Of a stretch of 64,000 bases of DNA, positions 17,602 through 26,675 are shown in pieces. Within the stretch, counting starts at the first letter, position 1. Every line of letters starts with the position of its first letter. The notes under the pieces were generated by a model. The model saw nothing but the letters and a program-made list of their open reading frames with translations. It was not told the DNA's origin and searched no databases. The stretch comes from Bacteroidota bacterium (GTDB lineage: Bacteria; Bacteroidota; Ignavibacteria; Palsa-1295). The translations under genes were made by a program, and so were the position numbers. The stretch spans positions 248,001 through 312,000 of the forward strand of contig JAJPIO010000009.1 in the NCBI GenBank assembly GCA_021324735.1, in the 5' to 3' direction.

Positions 17602-20600
17602 ATGAGCGAAGTTGTCTCGAAATTTCTAACGGGGCGGATAGGGAAACACAGGCACGCAGGAAGCCTGCTCATTCTCACGTTTGCGGCATTGTATGCTCTT
17701 ACGGTAACTCAACCGTCTTACGCTCAGCAAAATACATGGAAGCGTATCAAGCAGTTCGATCGCTCGATCGACTGCGGTTATTTTATTGATAAGGACCATG
17801 GGTTGATCGGATCGGGTGATCGGTGGGAGCTCGGTGACCTGGGATACATCTGTGCCATCTTCAAAACGACCGATGGAGGCCTTTCCTGGACTGCATCTAA
17901 AATCCCAACGCTTATTTACGGTGCTGTTACATCCATATCGATGCAGGATTCGCTTATCGGCTATGCAAGTATATTCCCATCGGTTGACTATAGCTGGGAT
18001 AGTACCTGGGGACATTCTTCTTTATGGATGACGACCGATGGAGGCTCCTCCTGGTTTGACCCGTTCCATCTGGACCACGTGATTACGAGCGTATACGCGC
18101 AGAAGGGATTACTCCTTTTCACTAAGTGGGACATGGTCGAGTATTCCGACACTCTCGTTATGCCGCCCGATCTGCTGGGAGGCAATTACTCGTTCAATGA
18201 CGGTCAAAGTTGGATCGGCAATTTCCGGCGAGGCAACGGTATCGGATTTTCCGATAGCCTGAACGGGGTAGTAACCGAAATGAACTCGAACAAACCGGGA
18301 GGCAATTTTTGGGTTACGACAGATGCAGGTCGTTCGTGGCTGCGAAGCGTTACCAATCAATATGAAGCATGGTCCGTTTATGCTGTGCCTCAGCGGCATA
18401 TTTATTTCTGCGCCAATGAATCGCAGTGGGATATTCCTCACACGTCGGTAAACTGGTCGACCGATGGCGGTTTTTCGTGGCAGGAGCGAGCAAGATTTCC
18501 CAGTATGCATTTTACCGGTACTATCGCTGGGGTAGGTAATACACTCTATGTACAGACCGATTCTGGCAGCTTGTACTTCTGGCCCGATGCTAATTTATAT
18601 CAGCACGGATTATATCGTTCTGATGATCTGGGTGTAAACTGGCATTATGTAGGCGGTCCATCGAACGCCCGCGATACTCGGTTTGTCGTTACAGGCTGTG
18701 AGGGAGAAGTCGTCTATGCATTCGACGGTTTCGGGGGTGTATGGAAGACAGAAGATGGAGGGGATGGTACCTTAGGACCATCGTTCACCTTCAATACGGA
18801 TTCCTTGACATTTAATCCAAGCTTGTGTGGAGACACAATTGCCTTTGATGTTGTCGGAGCGAGCTGCATTCCAGTGACGGTCGATTCAACTTTTATCCTT
18901 TTCGGAAAAAGTTTGTCTTCTCTCTCTACAAATAGTGGCTTGCCGCAGTATCTGTCGAAGGATCAACATGCCCAAGTCCGCTTATTATATTCTCCAACTA
19001 GTCCGTCCGATAGTATTTCCCTGGTCCGCGTTTGGGGCCACTCGGGTACAAAGCTGGTGAAGCGAGATATCACCATTCGTTTACGTACAGGAGTATCAAC
19101 GAGCATGTACCTTTCGCGGGATTCGTCCCACCTTGAAGCTGGCGCATGTGGTATTTCGATCGATACGATCTTTCTCAGAAATTTGGGGTGCCCCGGAATG
19201 ATGGTCGATTCGGTCGTCCTGCCTAAAGGGGAAGTTCTAAGTTCGACATCGTTTCCACTTGCTGTTCCCAGGAATGATTCGGTCCCTCTCTATTTCGTAT
19301 TCGAGCCAGATAGTGCGGGAAATAGTGTAATAACCGCTCGTCTGTATGCTCACAACATTGCTGGGCCGTATGATACCCTCATTACGATTAGGACCAAGTC
19401 GATATGGGTACCTCTGAATTTTAAGGTGGATAGTACCTCTCTTCATTTTACGACGAAGTACTGCCAACCACGAACATATAACCTTAATATATCGACCACA
19501 AGCTGCGATAGTGTTATCATTGATTCGATAGTTTCTTCTAACAATAGTTTTTCTATATCTCGGTTGAACACAATCCCGGCAAGAGAGAATGATAGCTTGA
19601 GAGTAGTATGGCAACCCGATTTTAGCGGCCTTATGTCGGGCTCTATTCATATTTTTGCCCACGATCGCTTGCGTAAACTCGATACGATCATTGCGGTATC
19701 TGGTGTGAATTATAGTTTACCGCAGGCTATCACTGTTTCTCGAACGACGGTCAGTTTGAGCACCAAAGCGTGTCAACCGATAAGCGATAGTCTCTGGCTA
19801 TCGGATCAAGGTTGTGAGAAGTTGTATTTGGATTCGGTTGTGCTTGCTACGGGTGAACTTGTTGTAAATTTCGATAGCGCAAAGAACCTATTATTTTCCG
19901 ATGACTCGCTCTTACTAAGATTTTTATATTTCCCTTCCGATGGTAGGCCAAAGATGAAATCGGTGCATCTCTTCATGCACACAGCCTCGCGGGCAATTGA
20001 TACTACGATTAGTGTAGGTCTTTCTAACTCCATACCAGTACGACCGCTTGTGCTTTCCGCCGATTCGTTCTATCTTTTTACGAAGTATTGTCAACCTGTT
20101 GCGATGCCGCTTCAAATCTCTAATTTAGGCTGTTCGGATTTCGCGCTCGATTCGATGGTTGTAGAAGGAGATGCGAGGCATGAGTTTAACATCACGCGAG
20201 CGAGCGATTCCATAAGATCTCAGGGAGAGGCTAATGCTACACTCTCCTTCACGCCCGATACTTCTGGAACGCGCTCCGCTAAAGTGAAACTTTACGGTCA
20301 TTTCGGATCCACAGCGATCGATACGACTCTGAGCCTTGTCGGAAACAATCTTTCGGCACCCGTACCCTATGTTGGTTCTATTACAAGCTCACCCGCAGGA
20401 GGAATCGTCCAAATACCAATTCTACTCGAGCCAACAACGGACACATTCTCTATTCGCAGTTACAGCTTCCATCTTTCATTTAATACCAATTTACTGACTC
20501 CGATGGGGCTGCAATTTTCCGGCACCGGTTCACAGCTTGCCCTATCTTCTTCCTGGTCTTTGGAAGCGGGTGGTGTGTCGGGCCATGTCGTATTGGGCAA

Positions 20601-21090
20601 TGTAATTTCTGAAGCTTCTTCGCTTTCAGAACCGCTGGTCTATGTCTTAGCTAAAGTGTCACTCACTACGGACACGCTTACCCAGGTTACCCTCGATACG
20701 TTCGTCACCGATGTGACGGGTCAGTTGCCGATCCGGCCGCTTTGTTCGATCCCATCTCAACCATTTTATGTCACCCTTGCCTGTGGCGATCCACTTTTAT
20801 TACAGGTGTTGCGGTCACAATCGGTGAGCATCGACTTTATCTCTCTTGCGCCTAATCCCATCAATACCGATAGTTGGACAATCGGCTATGTGTTAAAGAA
20901 GCCACTCGATGCCCTTATTCTTCATGTGTACTCTTCATCCGGACGGGAAGTCTATCATGAGGCACAACTTCCATCTGCGGCAGGAGCGCAGCAGGTTCAG
21001 ATACCAGCGCCTGAGGCAGGAGGAGATTATTTTATTGTGTTGGAAGCACCCGGTGAAGTATGTGCTCGAAAGGGGAGTGTGGTCCGCTAA
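17602..21090 (+). CDS. Large T9SS-exported protein: propeller, five Cys-paired repeats, cohesin-like domain
   Basis: This secreted protein of 1162 residues is likely exported by the type IX system. After a signal peptide (to about 42) there is a propeller with TTDGGLSW, TTDGGSSW, STDGGFSW and TEDGGDG turns (to about 390). Next come five tandem modules whose first Cys falls at residues 409, 516, 621, 724 and 830; a second Cys follows after 12 residues in the first and 13 in the others. Each module also carries 'DS(V/I)' strands like Ig/ASH-type folds. A cohesin-like segment covers about 935-1070. The end (LAPNPINTDSWTIGYVL to the C-terminus) is a T9SS type A sorting domain. Its function is unknown; adhesion or surface structure is a guess. 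It converges on holA with three bases between the stops. Confidence 0.85.
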   Translation: MSEVVSKFLTGRIGKHRHAGSLLILTFAALYALTVTQPSYAQQNTWKRIKQFDRSIDCGYFIDKDHGLIGSGDRWELGDLGYICAIFKTTDGGLSWTASKIPTLIYGAVTSISMQDSLIGYASIFPSVDYSWDSTWGHSSLWMTTDGGSSWFDPFHLDHVITSVYAQKGLLLFTKWDMVEYSDTLVMPPDLLGGNYSFNDGQSWIGNFRRGNGIGFSDSLNGVVTEMNSNKPGGNFWVTTDAGRSWLRSVTNQYEAWSVYAVPQRHIYFCANESQWDIPHTSVNWSTDGGFSWQERARFPSMHFTGTIAGVGNTLYVQTDSGSLYFWPDANLYQHGLYRSDDLGVNWHYVGGPSNARDTRFVVTGCEGEVVYAFDGFGGVWKTEDGGDGTLGPSFTFNTDSLTFNPSLCGDTIAFDVVGASCIPVTVDSTFILFGKSLSSLSTNSGLPQYLSKDQHAQVRLLYSPTSPSDSISLVRVWGHSGTKLVKRDITIRLRTGVSTSMYLSRDSSHLEAGACGISIDTIFLRNLGCPGMMVDSVVLPKGEVLSSTSFPLAVPRNDSVPLYFVFEPDSAGNSVITARLYAHNIAGPYDTLITIRTKSIWVPLNFKVDSTSLHFTTKYCQPRTYNLNISTTSCDSVIIDSIVSSNNSFSISRLNTIPARENDSLRVVWQPDFSGLMSGSIHIFAHDRLRKLDTIIAVSGVNYSLPQAITVSRTTVSLSTKACQPISDSLWLSDQGCEKLYLDSVVLATGELVVNFDSAKNLLFSDDSLLLRFLYFPSDGRPKMKSVHLFMHTASRAIDTTISVGLSNSIPVRPLVLSADSFYLFTKYCQPVAMPLQISNLGCSDFALDSMVVEGDARHEFNITRASDSIRSQGEANATLSFTPDTSGTRSAKVKLYGHFGSTAIDTTLSLVGNNLSAPVPYVGSITSSPAGGIVQIPILLEPTTDTFSIRSYSFHLSFNTNLLTPMGLQFSGTGSQLALSSSWSLEAGGVSGHVVLGNVISEASSLSEPLVYVLAKVSLTTDTLTQVTLDTFVTDVTGQLPIRPLCSIPSQPFYVTLACGDPLLLQVLRSQSVSIDFISLAPNPINTDSWTIGYVLKKPLDALILHVYSSSGREVYHEAQLPSAAGAQQVQIPAPEAGGDYFIVLEAPGEVCARKGSVVR

Positions 21091-21093
21091 AGG

Positions 21094-22167
21094 TTATGCG
21101 GAGGGCATAACGTTCAGCACCAGTGATTCGACGATCAACTCATCATTCACATTGGGTCCTCGGGTGGCAAGTTCTGCATTCACCAAAGCCTGCAGCGCAT
21201 GATCCAACCGCTCTTTGGGATATCGGCGCGCCTGCTGAATGATCTCTTTTGCAAAATAGGCCGCTCCGCCGCGTAACTCCAATGCTTCTGCGATCGCACG
21301 CTCATTTTCGCCTTTGGCTGCCAGTTCTCGTGCTATTGTTAATTGCTCCAAAAAACGAGCGACCATAATAAACAGAAATTGTCGCTGGTCTTTACCCTGG
21401 CCTAATAATTTTAATGCTATGGAAACAGCACTGACCTTATTTCCGGAGCCGATCGCTTTGGTTAGTTCAAAGACGTTATTTTCCCGCGAAACACCGACCA
21501 CCTGTTCGACATCGTTGGGAGTAATATTATTCGCACCGGCTCCGGATTTCCCAGCCGTAAAGCTTATAAGCTTTTCAAGTTCATTAGCATGAGTGCGGAG
21601 TGCAGTACCTAAATAGGCGGTCATAAGCCGTGCTGCTTCTGCCGAAAGATTTTTTCCAAGATGAGATGCCCGTTCACGAAGCCATTCCACTACGTCCCCT
21701 TCCTTGAAGATCGCGAATTCAACGACCGTTGCTTTTTCAGCAAGCTCTTTGAATGGCGATTGATTTTTAGGACCGAATTTTTCAAGATCGAAGATAAGAA
21801 TGCAATCCGGATTGGGATTGTCGAGATATTGAAGTAGTGGGTCTTCGTTTGCCCCGGATTTTTTTCTGCTTTTCCCAGAACCCGCCGGTTTCGCTCGAAG
21901 AATTCGCTCCGCTTCACGAACGACGACCAGTCGGCGTTCTGCCATCATAGGGTATGAGCGGGCTAAGGAAAGTACCTGTTCCAGCGTTGTTTCCGGTCCG
22001 TAAAGTACATCACAATTAAAAGATCGGGTGGCTTCGTCGGGTACGAAAATGGCTGGAGCCTCGTGAAGTAATTCACTTCGTAGAAATTCTTCTTCGCCGA
22101 AGAGGACCCACACGGGATCGACTTTCCGTTTCTTCCAGGCGCTTAAAATTTGATCGGAACCGGGCAT
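21094..22167 (-). CDS. holA: DNA polymerase III subunit delta
   Basis: This is the clamp-loader subunit that opens the sliding clamp during DNA replication. The N-terminal part VDPVWVLFGEEEFLRSELL is the family's P-loop-derived start, followed by VVVREAERIL and CILIFDLEKFGPK in the AAA-like domain. The segment LGTALRTHANELEKLISF and DVEQVVGVSRENNVFELTKAI belong to domain II/III. The length of 357 residues is normal for the family. The ATG at 22167 is clear. The 258-base gap on its upstream side (22168-22425) holds no gene that I can support. Confidence 0.93.
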   Translation of the reverse strand: MPGSDQILSAWKKRKVDPVWVLFGEEEFLRSELLHEAPAIFVPDEATRSFNCDVLYGPETTLEQVLSLARSYPMMAERRLVVVREAERILRAKPAGSGKSRKKSGANEDPLLQYLDNPNPDCILIFDLEKFGPKNQSPFKELAEKATVVEFAIFKEGDVVEWLRERASHLGKNLSAEAARLMTAYLGTALRTHANELEKLISFTAGKSGAGANNITPNDVEQVVGVSRENNVFELTKAIGSGNKVSAVSIALKLLGQGKDQRQFLFIMVARFLEQLTIARELAAKGENERAIAEALELRGGAAYFAKEIIQQARRYPKERLDHALQALVNAELATRGPNVNDELIVESLVLNVMPSA

Positions 22168-22425
22168 TCGGCTAATTTATCGGGAATATACGATTTCCCA
22201 AATCACTCAGCTACAAATTGAGTTCGCTTTCACATACCGTTTTATGATGGCCGGAAAGTTTTTTATTAGTTTCGTAGAAAGAAATCCGTGCAAATGTTAC
22301 CAGTCGTCCGTTCAAGCAGAATTTCTTTGGCGGGCGGGCACAGGATACGTTTCGGCATAGTTTGAGCAACGCAGATTCAAACTCAGTTGCTTTTTTAACA
22401 TCTGGCAAAGTTCGCAGGACACGTA

Positions 22426-23208
22426 ATGCACTTTACGACCGACCAGCAAGACGCTACGACGATCTTCCGCTTAAAAGAAGAGCGGCTGGACTCGCGCAAT
22501 GCCGGGCAATTAAAAGCTGAGTTCTTAATACTCGCTCAACCGGATGTCGAAACCCTGATAATCGATCTGAGCGATGTTCGCCATGTTGATAGTGCCGGGC
22601 TTTCAGCATTGTTATTGGCACAACGGCAAATGCGTATTCACAGCGGGGAAGTCCGTTTAGTAGGACTGAATGATAATGTTCGCTCGCTGCTTGCCGTGAC
22701 CCAACTGGATCGGATTTTCCCAATTTTTGGCACCGTTAACGACGCGCTCGATGCCGAGCCTTCCCTCGGAGATGATGAAGATGATGAAGAGATCACTCCG
22801 AGTGAAAAGCCAGGCACCGATCCGCGGCAGTCTACTGCACCGCTTGCTCCGGGCGCCCCGAGTGCGAAGGATATTCGCGCTGGTGCGATCGCTGCCGGAG
22901 GTTCGCTGGGTGCCGCAGCCTTAGCAGAAATTATGATGACCCCTTACGAAGAAGATATCGACCGCATGGACCTCGCCGCCTACGGCGATGATGAAGACTA
23001 CGAAGAGGAAGAGGATAACGATCTCGACGAATTCGACGATGACCTCGAGGAAGAGGATGACCTCACCGAGAACCTCGATGAAGAGGATGACGCCGAAGAC
23101 GAAGATGTCGAGGATGTAGAAGACGAAGACCTGATCGAAGACGACGATTTCGAAGACGACGATTGGGACGACGAAGAGCTCGAGGAGGACGAGGAAGAGG
23201 ATTATTAA
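22426..23208 (+). CDS. STAS-domain protein with long acidic C-terminal tail
   Basis: This is a cytoplasmic protein whose first 105 residues form a STAS domain of the anti-anti-sigma type. The regulatory Ser is in VDSAGLSALLLAQ (Ser56), the place phosphorylated in SpoIIAA-like proteins. A linker and an Ala/Gly-rich stretch (IRAGAIAAGGSLGAAAL) follow. The last 75 residues or so are almost all Asp and Glu with scattered aromatics. No partner kinase, phosphatase or sigma factor is adjacent. The tail might mimic nucleic acid or bind metal or basic proteins, but this is inference. AGGA six bases before the ATG supports the start. Confidence 0.85.
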   Translation: MHFTTDQQDATTIFRLKEERLDSRNAGQLKAEFLILAQPDVETLIIDLSDVRHVDSAGLSALLLAQRQMRIHSGEVRLVGLNDNVRSLLAVTQLDRIFPIFGTVNDALDAEPSLGDDEDDEEITPSEKPGTDPRQSTAPLAPGAPSAKDIRAGAIAAGGSLGAAALAEIMMTPYEEDIDRMDLAAYGDDEDYEEEEDNDLDEFDDDLEEEDDLTENLDEEDDAEDEDVEDVEDEDLIEDDDFEDDDWDDEELEEDEEEDY

Positions 23209-23286
23209 AATCCTTCTTTATATTCTTCCTCACGCCCCTCAACGCCGTCGCTTCTATAGCTTTCCTGTGATCATTCGAGTTTTACG

Positions 23287-23309
23287 CAGCCGAGCCAGGT
23301 GCTCGGCTG
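23287..23309. other. GC-rich intergenic hairpin
   Basis: The perfect 9-bp stem CAGCCGAGC/GCTCGGCTG has a five-base loop and lies between the STAS gene and the pgpH-like gene. On the plus strand a TTTT occurs eight bases after the stem, so it may be a weak terminator; it could also be a leader structure of the downstream mRNA. No known riboswitch was recognised. Confidence 0.4.
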
Positions 23310-23375
23310 TTGGCGCTTTTCTGAAATCTAGACCAGTGGAATAGCAAAGACCTTTTTTCCTCGAAGTTGAGTTGG

Positions 23376-25685
23376 ATGCCCATGATGAAGCAGTGGGTAA
23401 AACGAATGTTAAGCAGGCTTCGAGAAGCCATTGGCCGACCAGCCTGGCGGCGATCGAAGACTGTTCGCTGGTCCATTGGGATCACGCTCACACTCATCAT
23501 AGCCGTTCTATTTCCGAGCGCCCACACCGTCGCCTTGGCCGGCTACTCGGTCGGCTCCTTATGGACGAGTGAAGATATTTCAGCGCCGTTCACCTTTCCA
23601 GTCTATAAAGACGGTGTTCGGTATGGCCAGGATGTTCGCAAAGCACTCGATGGGTTGTACCCCGTCTATCTTCCGGATTCAACCGCGGGAAAAATAACGG
23701 TGAAGAACCTCGAAAACTCGTGGGAAGCACTCAACCGATGGTTAAGTGCTGCTCATCAAGATTCGCTGCCCGATTTTCAACTGATCGATTCGGCGAAGCA
23801 CTTAGGACTCTCTAAAGACGACTGGACAGCGCTGGTCTCGTTCGCTCACTCGAAGAACGAGCGGCAATTTGGACATTTCGAGACAGACCTTAGTGATCTT
23901 GAGTCCTATCTGTTGAAAGACGCGGCCAATATGGAAGCGGCGCGACTTATTACGGCAGGCAGTAGTGAAGAGAAATCCGTAAGCAACTCAAAACTGTTCG
24001 CGTTACGTCAGCATCCGAACGAAGAGATAGTGCTTTCGCGCGATTCTCTTCTTACCCTTGAAGCCGTCGTTAATCGGATGTTTGCTAAGCTCGAAGAGCG
24101 ATCAAAATATGATCCTGCCATTCTTCATCCGTTGTCGAAGATCGCTCTTAGCTCGATCGAGCCCAATGTAGCGTTTAACGACTCCCTCACGCTGGAAAGC
24201 CGGCAGGCGATCATCGATCGTGTACCTCGTACCGACGGCATCATCATCGAAGGTCAAAAGCTTATTGCCAAAGGTGAGCTTATTACCCCCCAGATCCATT
24301 CACAGTTAGAGAGCCTCTCGAGAGCCCGGCTCGAACGCGGCGGCATCGTTGCCGAGTTGGCCCGCTTTGCCGGCACGATCGGGCATGCGGGACTTATCAT
24401 TCTTCTCTTAGTACTCTATCTTAAGTTCATCCGTCGCAAGATCTATAATGATAATGCGCAGCTATTGTTGCTTGCGCTGGTAGTGTTATTTCCCGCGATC
24501 CTCGCCTACATCTCAGTTCGGATTCAAGTCGATTTCCCATTCCAATACTTTATTCTCGTTCCAGTAGCTTCCATGTTGCTTACGATCCTCTTCGATAGCC
24601 GCACCGGATTCTATGGGACTGTTGTCGTTTCTCTCGCCGTAGCGGGCATTCGCGGTAATGATTATTCTGTGGCACTTGCGGGACTGTGCGCGGGAGCCTT
24701 TGCCGCCTATACGGTCCGTGATCTTCGAAACAGAACGCAGCTTTTCACGAGTATAGGATACATTTTTATCGGTTACCTGGTCTCGATCGCCGCGTTGTCG
24801 TTGGAGGATGGCACGCCGATGCAGGAAGCCGGATACGAGTTGATCTCTTCACTCGGTAATGCTCTTATTTCGCCGGTCATTACTCTGGTAGTGCTATATG
24901 TTTTTGAAACGATCTTCGACACAGTCAGCGATCTTCGCCTGAGCGATCTGGATAACATCAACCATCCGTTGCTACGAGAGCTTGCGCTTCGCGCTCCAGG
25001 GACCTATCAGCATACCATGATGGTAGCACAGCTTTCGGAGAATGCCGCTATTGCTATTGGCGCCAATCCGTTACTCGCCAAAGTGGGCGCCTACTTTCAT
25101 GATGTTGGTAAACTTCTGGAACCGCAAACATTTGTCGAAAATCAAGCGCAGGATGGAAATGTACACGAGTCGTTAAGCCCTTATGAAAGCGCTCACCGAG
25201 TACGAAGCCATGTGGAGCAAGGAATTGCTCTTGCGCGTGCACATGGGCTCCCTCAAAAGGTGATAGATTTTATTCCGATGCATCACGGCACACTTCCGAT
25301 CTCGTTCTTTTATCAACTTGCTGTCATGGAAGCTGCGGGTGGTGGGACGGTGAATGAGGAAGAATTTCGTTATCCGGGGCCCATTCCTAATTCTAAGGAA
25401 ACGGCTATTGTAATGTTAGCAGATGCGTCGGAAGCTATCGCAAGGACGCTGGCTCAAAAGGGCGAAGATATGTCCCCCGATGCGATCGAGTCGTCGATCG
25501 AGCAACTCGTTCGCACTCGCTTTGAACAGCACCAGTTTGACCGGTGTGATATTACGGCGCACGATCTTACGATGATCCGTTCTGTCTTTGCACGATTGCT
25601 TTCCGGTTTGCATCATCCACGAGTACCGTATCCAGCGCTGCAGGCAGAGCCGGAGAATCCAACACCGGCGCTCGCACCAGCATAA
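23376..25685 (+). CDS. pgpH: 7TM-HD family cyclic-di-AMP phosphodiesterase (PgpH-like)
   Basis: This is an inner-membrane phosphodiesterase that hydrolyses the second messenger c-di-AMP. An N-terminal TM segment (SIGITLTLIIAVLFP) leads to an extracytoplasmic domain (about 60-330). A block of about seven TM helices (about 335-545) and a cytoplasmic HD domain follow. HD residues are visible: APGTYQHTMMVA, YFHDVGKLLEP, and HVEQGIALAR with PMHHGT. The length of about 770 residues is normal. The start is uncertain: ATG at 23376 is used, with TTG at 23367 and ATGs at 23382 and 23385 as alternatives. The next gene, xerD, begins nine bases after the stop, so they probably share a transcript. Confidence 0.94.
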   Translation: MPMMKQWVKRMLSRLREAIGRPAWRRSKTVRWSIGITLTLIIAVLFPSAHTVALAGYSVGSLWTSEDISAPFTFPVYKDGVRYGQDVRKALDGLYPVYLPDSTAGKITVKNLENSWEALNRWLSAAHQDSLPDFQLIDSAKHLGLSKDDWTALVSFAHSKNERQFGHFETDLSDLESYLLKDAANMEAARLITAGSSEEKSVSNSKLFALRQHPNEEIVLSRDSLLTLEAVVNRMFAKLEERSKYDPAILHPLSKIALSSIEPNVAFNDSLTLESRQAIIDRVPRTDGIIIEGQKLIAKGELITPQIHSQLESLSRARLERGGIVAELARFAGTIGHAGLIILLLVLYLKFIRRKIYNDNAQLLLLALVVLFPAILAYISVRIQVDFPFQYFILVPVASMLLTILFDSRTGFYGTVVVSLAVAGIRGNDYSVALAGLCAGAFAAYTVRDLRNRTQLFTSIGYIFIGYLVSIAALSLEDGTPMQEAGYELISSLGNALISPVITLVVLYVFETIFDTVSDLRLSDLDNINHPLLRELALRAPGTYQHTMMVAQLSENAAIAIGANPLLAKVGAYFHDVGKLLEPQTFVENQAQDGNVHESLSPYESAHRVRSHVEQGIALARAHGLPQKVIDFIPMHHGTLPISFFYQLAVMEAAGGGTVNEEEFRYPGPIPNSKETAIVMLADASEAIARTLAQKGEDMSPDAIESSIEQLVRTRFEQHQFDRCDITAHDLTMIRSVFARLLSGLHHPRVPYPALQAEPENPTPALAPA

Positions 25686-25694
25686 CAACCGAGC

Positions 25695-26675
25695 GTGACC
25701 GTCACATCTACTCGCCCCAGACGCACAAAGCGAACGCTCGAAGGCCTTACACAAGAGGGTACGCCAGCCGTTCGAGAACATCATTCCCGTAAGCCGGTCG
25801 ATCAATACCTTAATTATTTACGGTTGGAGCGAGGGCTTGCTGCAAACTCGCTCGAAGCGTACGCGAGAGATATTCAAAAGTTTGAAGCGTTCGTTGCAGC
25901 GGGCAAAATTTCTCTCGTTCGAGCATCCTCGGCTCATCTGCAGCAATTTCTGCGGATGCTTGGAGAAATGGGACTTGCGCGTACAAGCATCGTGCGCATC
26001 ATCAGTGGGTTACGCGGCTTTTATCGGTTTCTTTTGACGGAGAAGATCATTCTGAGCGATCCGACAGAGAACCTCGATATTAAGTCAATACGGCGAAAAT
26101 TACCAGAAGTGCTTTCTATCGCCGAGGTAGAAGCGATTCTCGCTCAACCTGACCTTAATACATCAAAAGGAATTCGCGATAAAGCTCTCTTAGAGTTTTT
26201 ATACGCTTCTGGGGCGCGAGTTTCGGAAGCCACCGGCCTTACATTGCGGCAACTATTTTTAAAAGAAGGATTGGTAAAGTTGTTCGGAAAGGGAAGTAAA
26301 GAGCGAGTTGTGCCGCTGGGCCGAATAGCCTGCGATGCGATGGATGATTATCTATCCAAAGTTCGTCCGCTTTTTCTTCGAAGCGGCAAGCGTACAGATT
26401 CTGTCTTCCTTAATCAGGAACGTGGTGCTGCTATTTCTCGAATGACGGTCTGGAATCTCGTCCGGGAATACGCCGCAATGGCGAAGGTCGACAAGCCGCT
26501 TTCACCGCATACATTTCGGCATTCGTTTGCGACGCATCTGATCGAAGGAGGCGCTGATCTCCGTATTGTTCAGGAAATGCTCGGTCATGCCGATATTTCA
26601 ACGACCGAAATTTATACCCATGTGGACCGTTCCTATTTGCAGGAAGTTCATCGTACATTCCACCCGCGCGGATGA
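25695..26675 (+). CDS. xerD: Site-specific tyrosine recombinase XerC/XerD
   Basis: This recombinase resolves chromosome dimers at a dif-like site near cell division. The N-terminal SAM-like domain (about 33-120) includes YLRLERGLAANSLEAYARDI. The catalytic domain has all six residues: Arg175 (GARVSEATG), Lys202 (GKGSKERVVP), His272 and Arg275 (HTFRHSFATHL), His298 (LGHADISTTEIY) and nucleophile Tyr307. About 30 extra residues precede the usual start. The start codon is GTG at 25695. The TGA stop overlaps the ATG of the glycosyltransferase gene (ATGA, 26672-26675). XerC and XerD cannot be told apart here with certainty. Confidence 0.95.
   Translation: MTVTSTRPRRTKRTLEGLTQEGTPAVREHHSRKPVDQYLNYLRLERGLAANSLEAYARDIQKFEAFVAAGKISLVRASSAHLQQFLRMLGEMGLARTSIVRIISGLRGFYRFLLTEKIILSDPTENLDIKSIRRKLPEVLSIAEVEAILAQPDLNTSKGIRDKALLEFLYASGARVSEATGLTLRQLFLKEGLVKLFGKGSKERVVPLGRIACDAMDDYLSKVRPLFLRSGKRTDSVFLNQERGAAISRMTVWNLVREYAAMAKVDKPLSPHTFRHSFATHLIEGGADLRIVQEMLGHADISTTEIYTHVDRSYLQEVHRTFHPRG

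Noticed and set aside
21095-21113. GTTATGC/GCATAAC hairpin at the convergent ends of the large cargo and holA genes
   Set aside because: No T-run follows on either strand and the stem lies in holA coding sequence.
22211-22408. 65-codon minus-strand frame between holA and the STAS gene
   Set aside because: It has no domain, an unusual Cys/Lys/Arg mix, no ribosome site, and fills a normal divergent promoter region.
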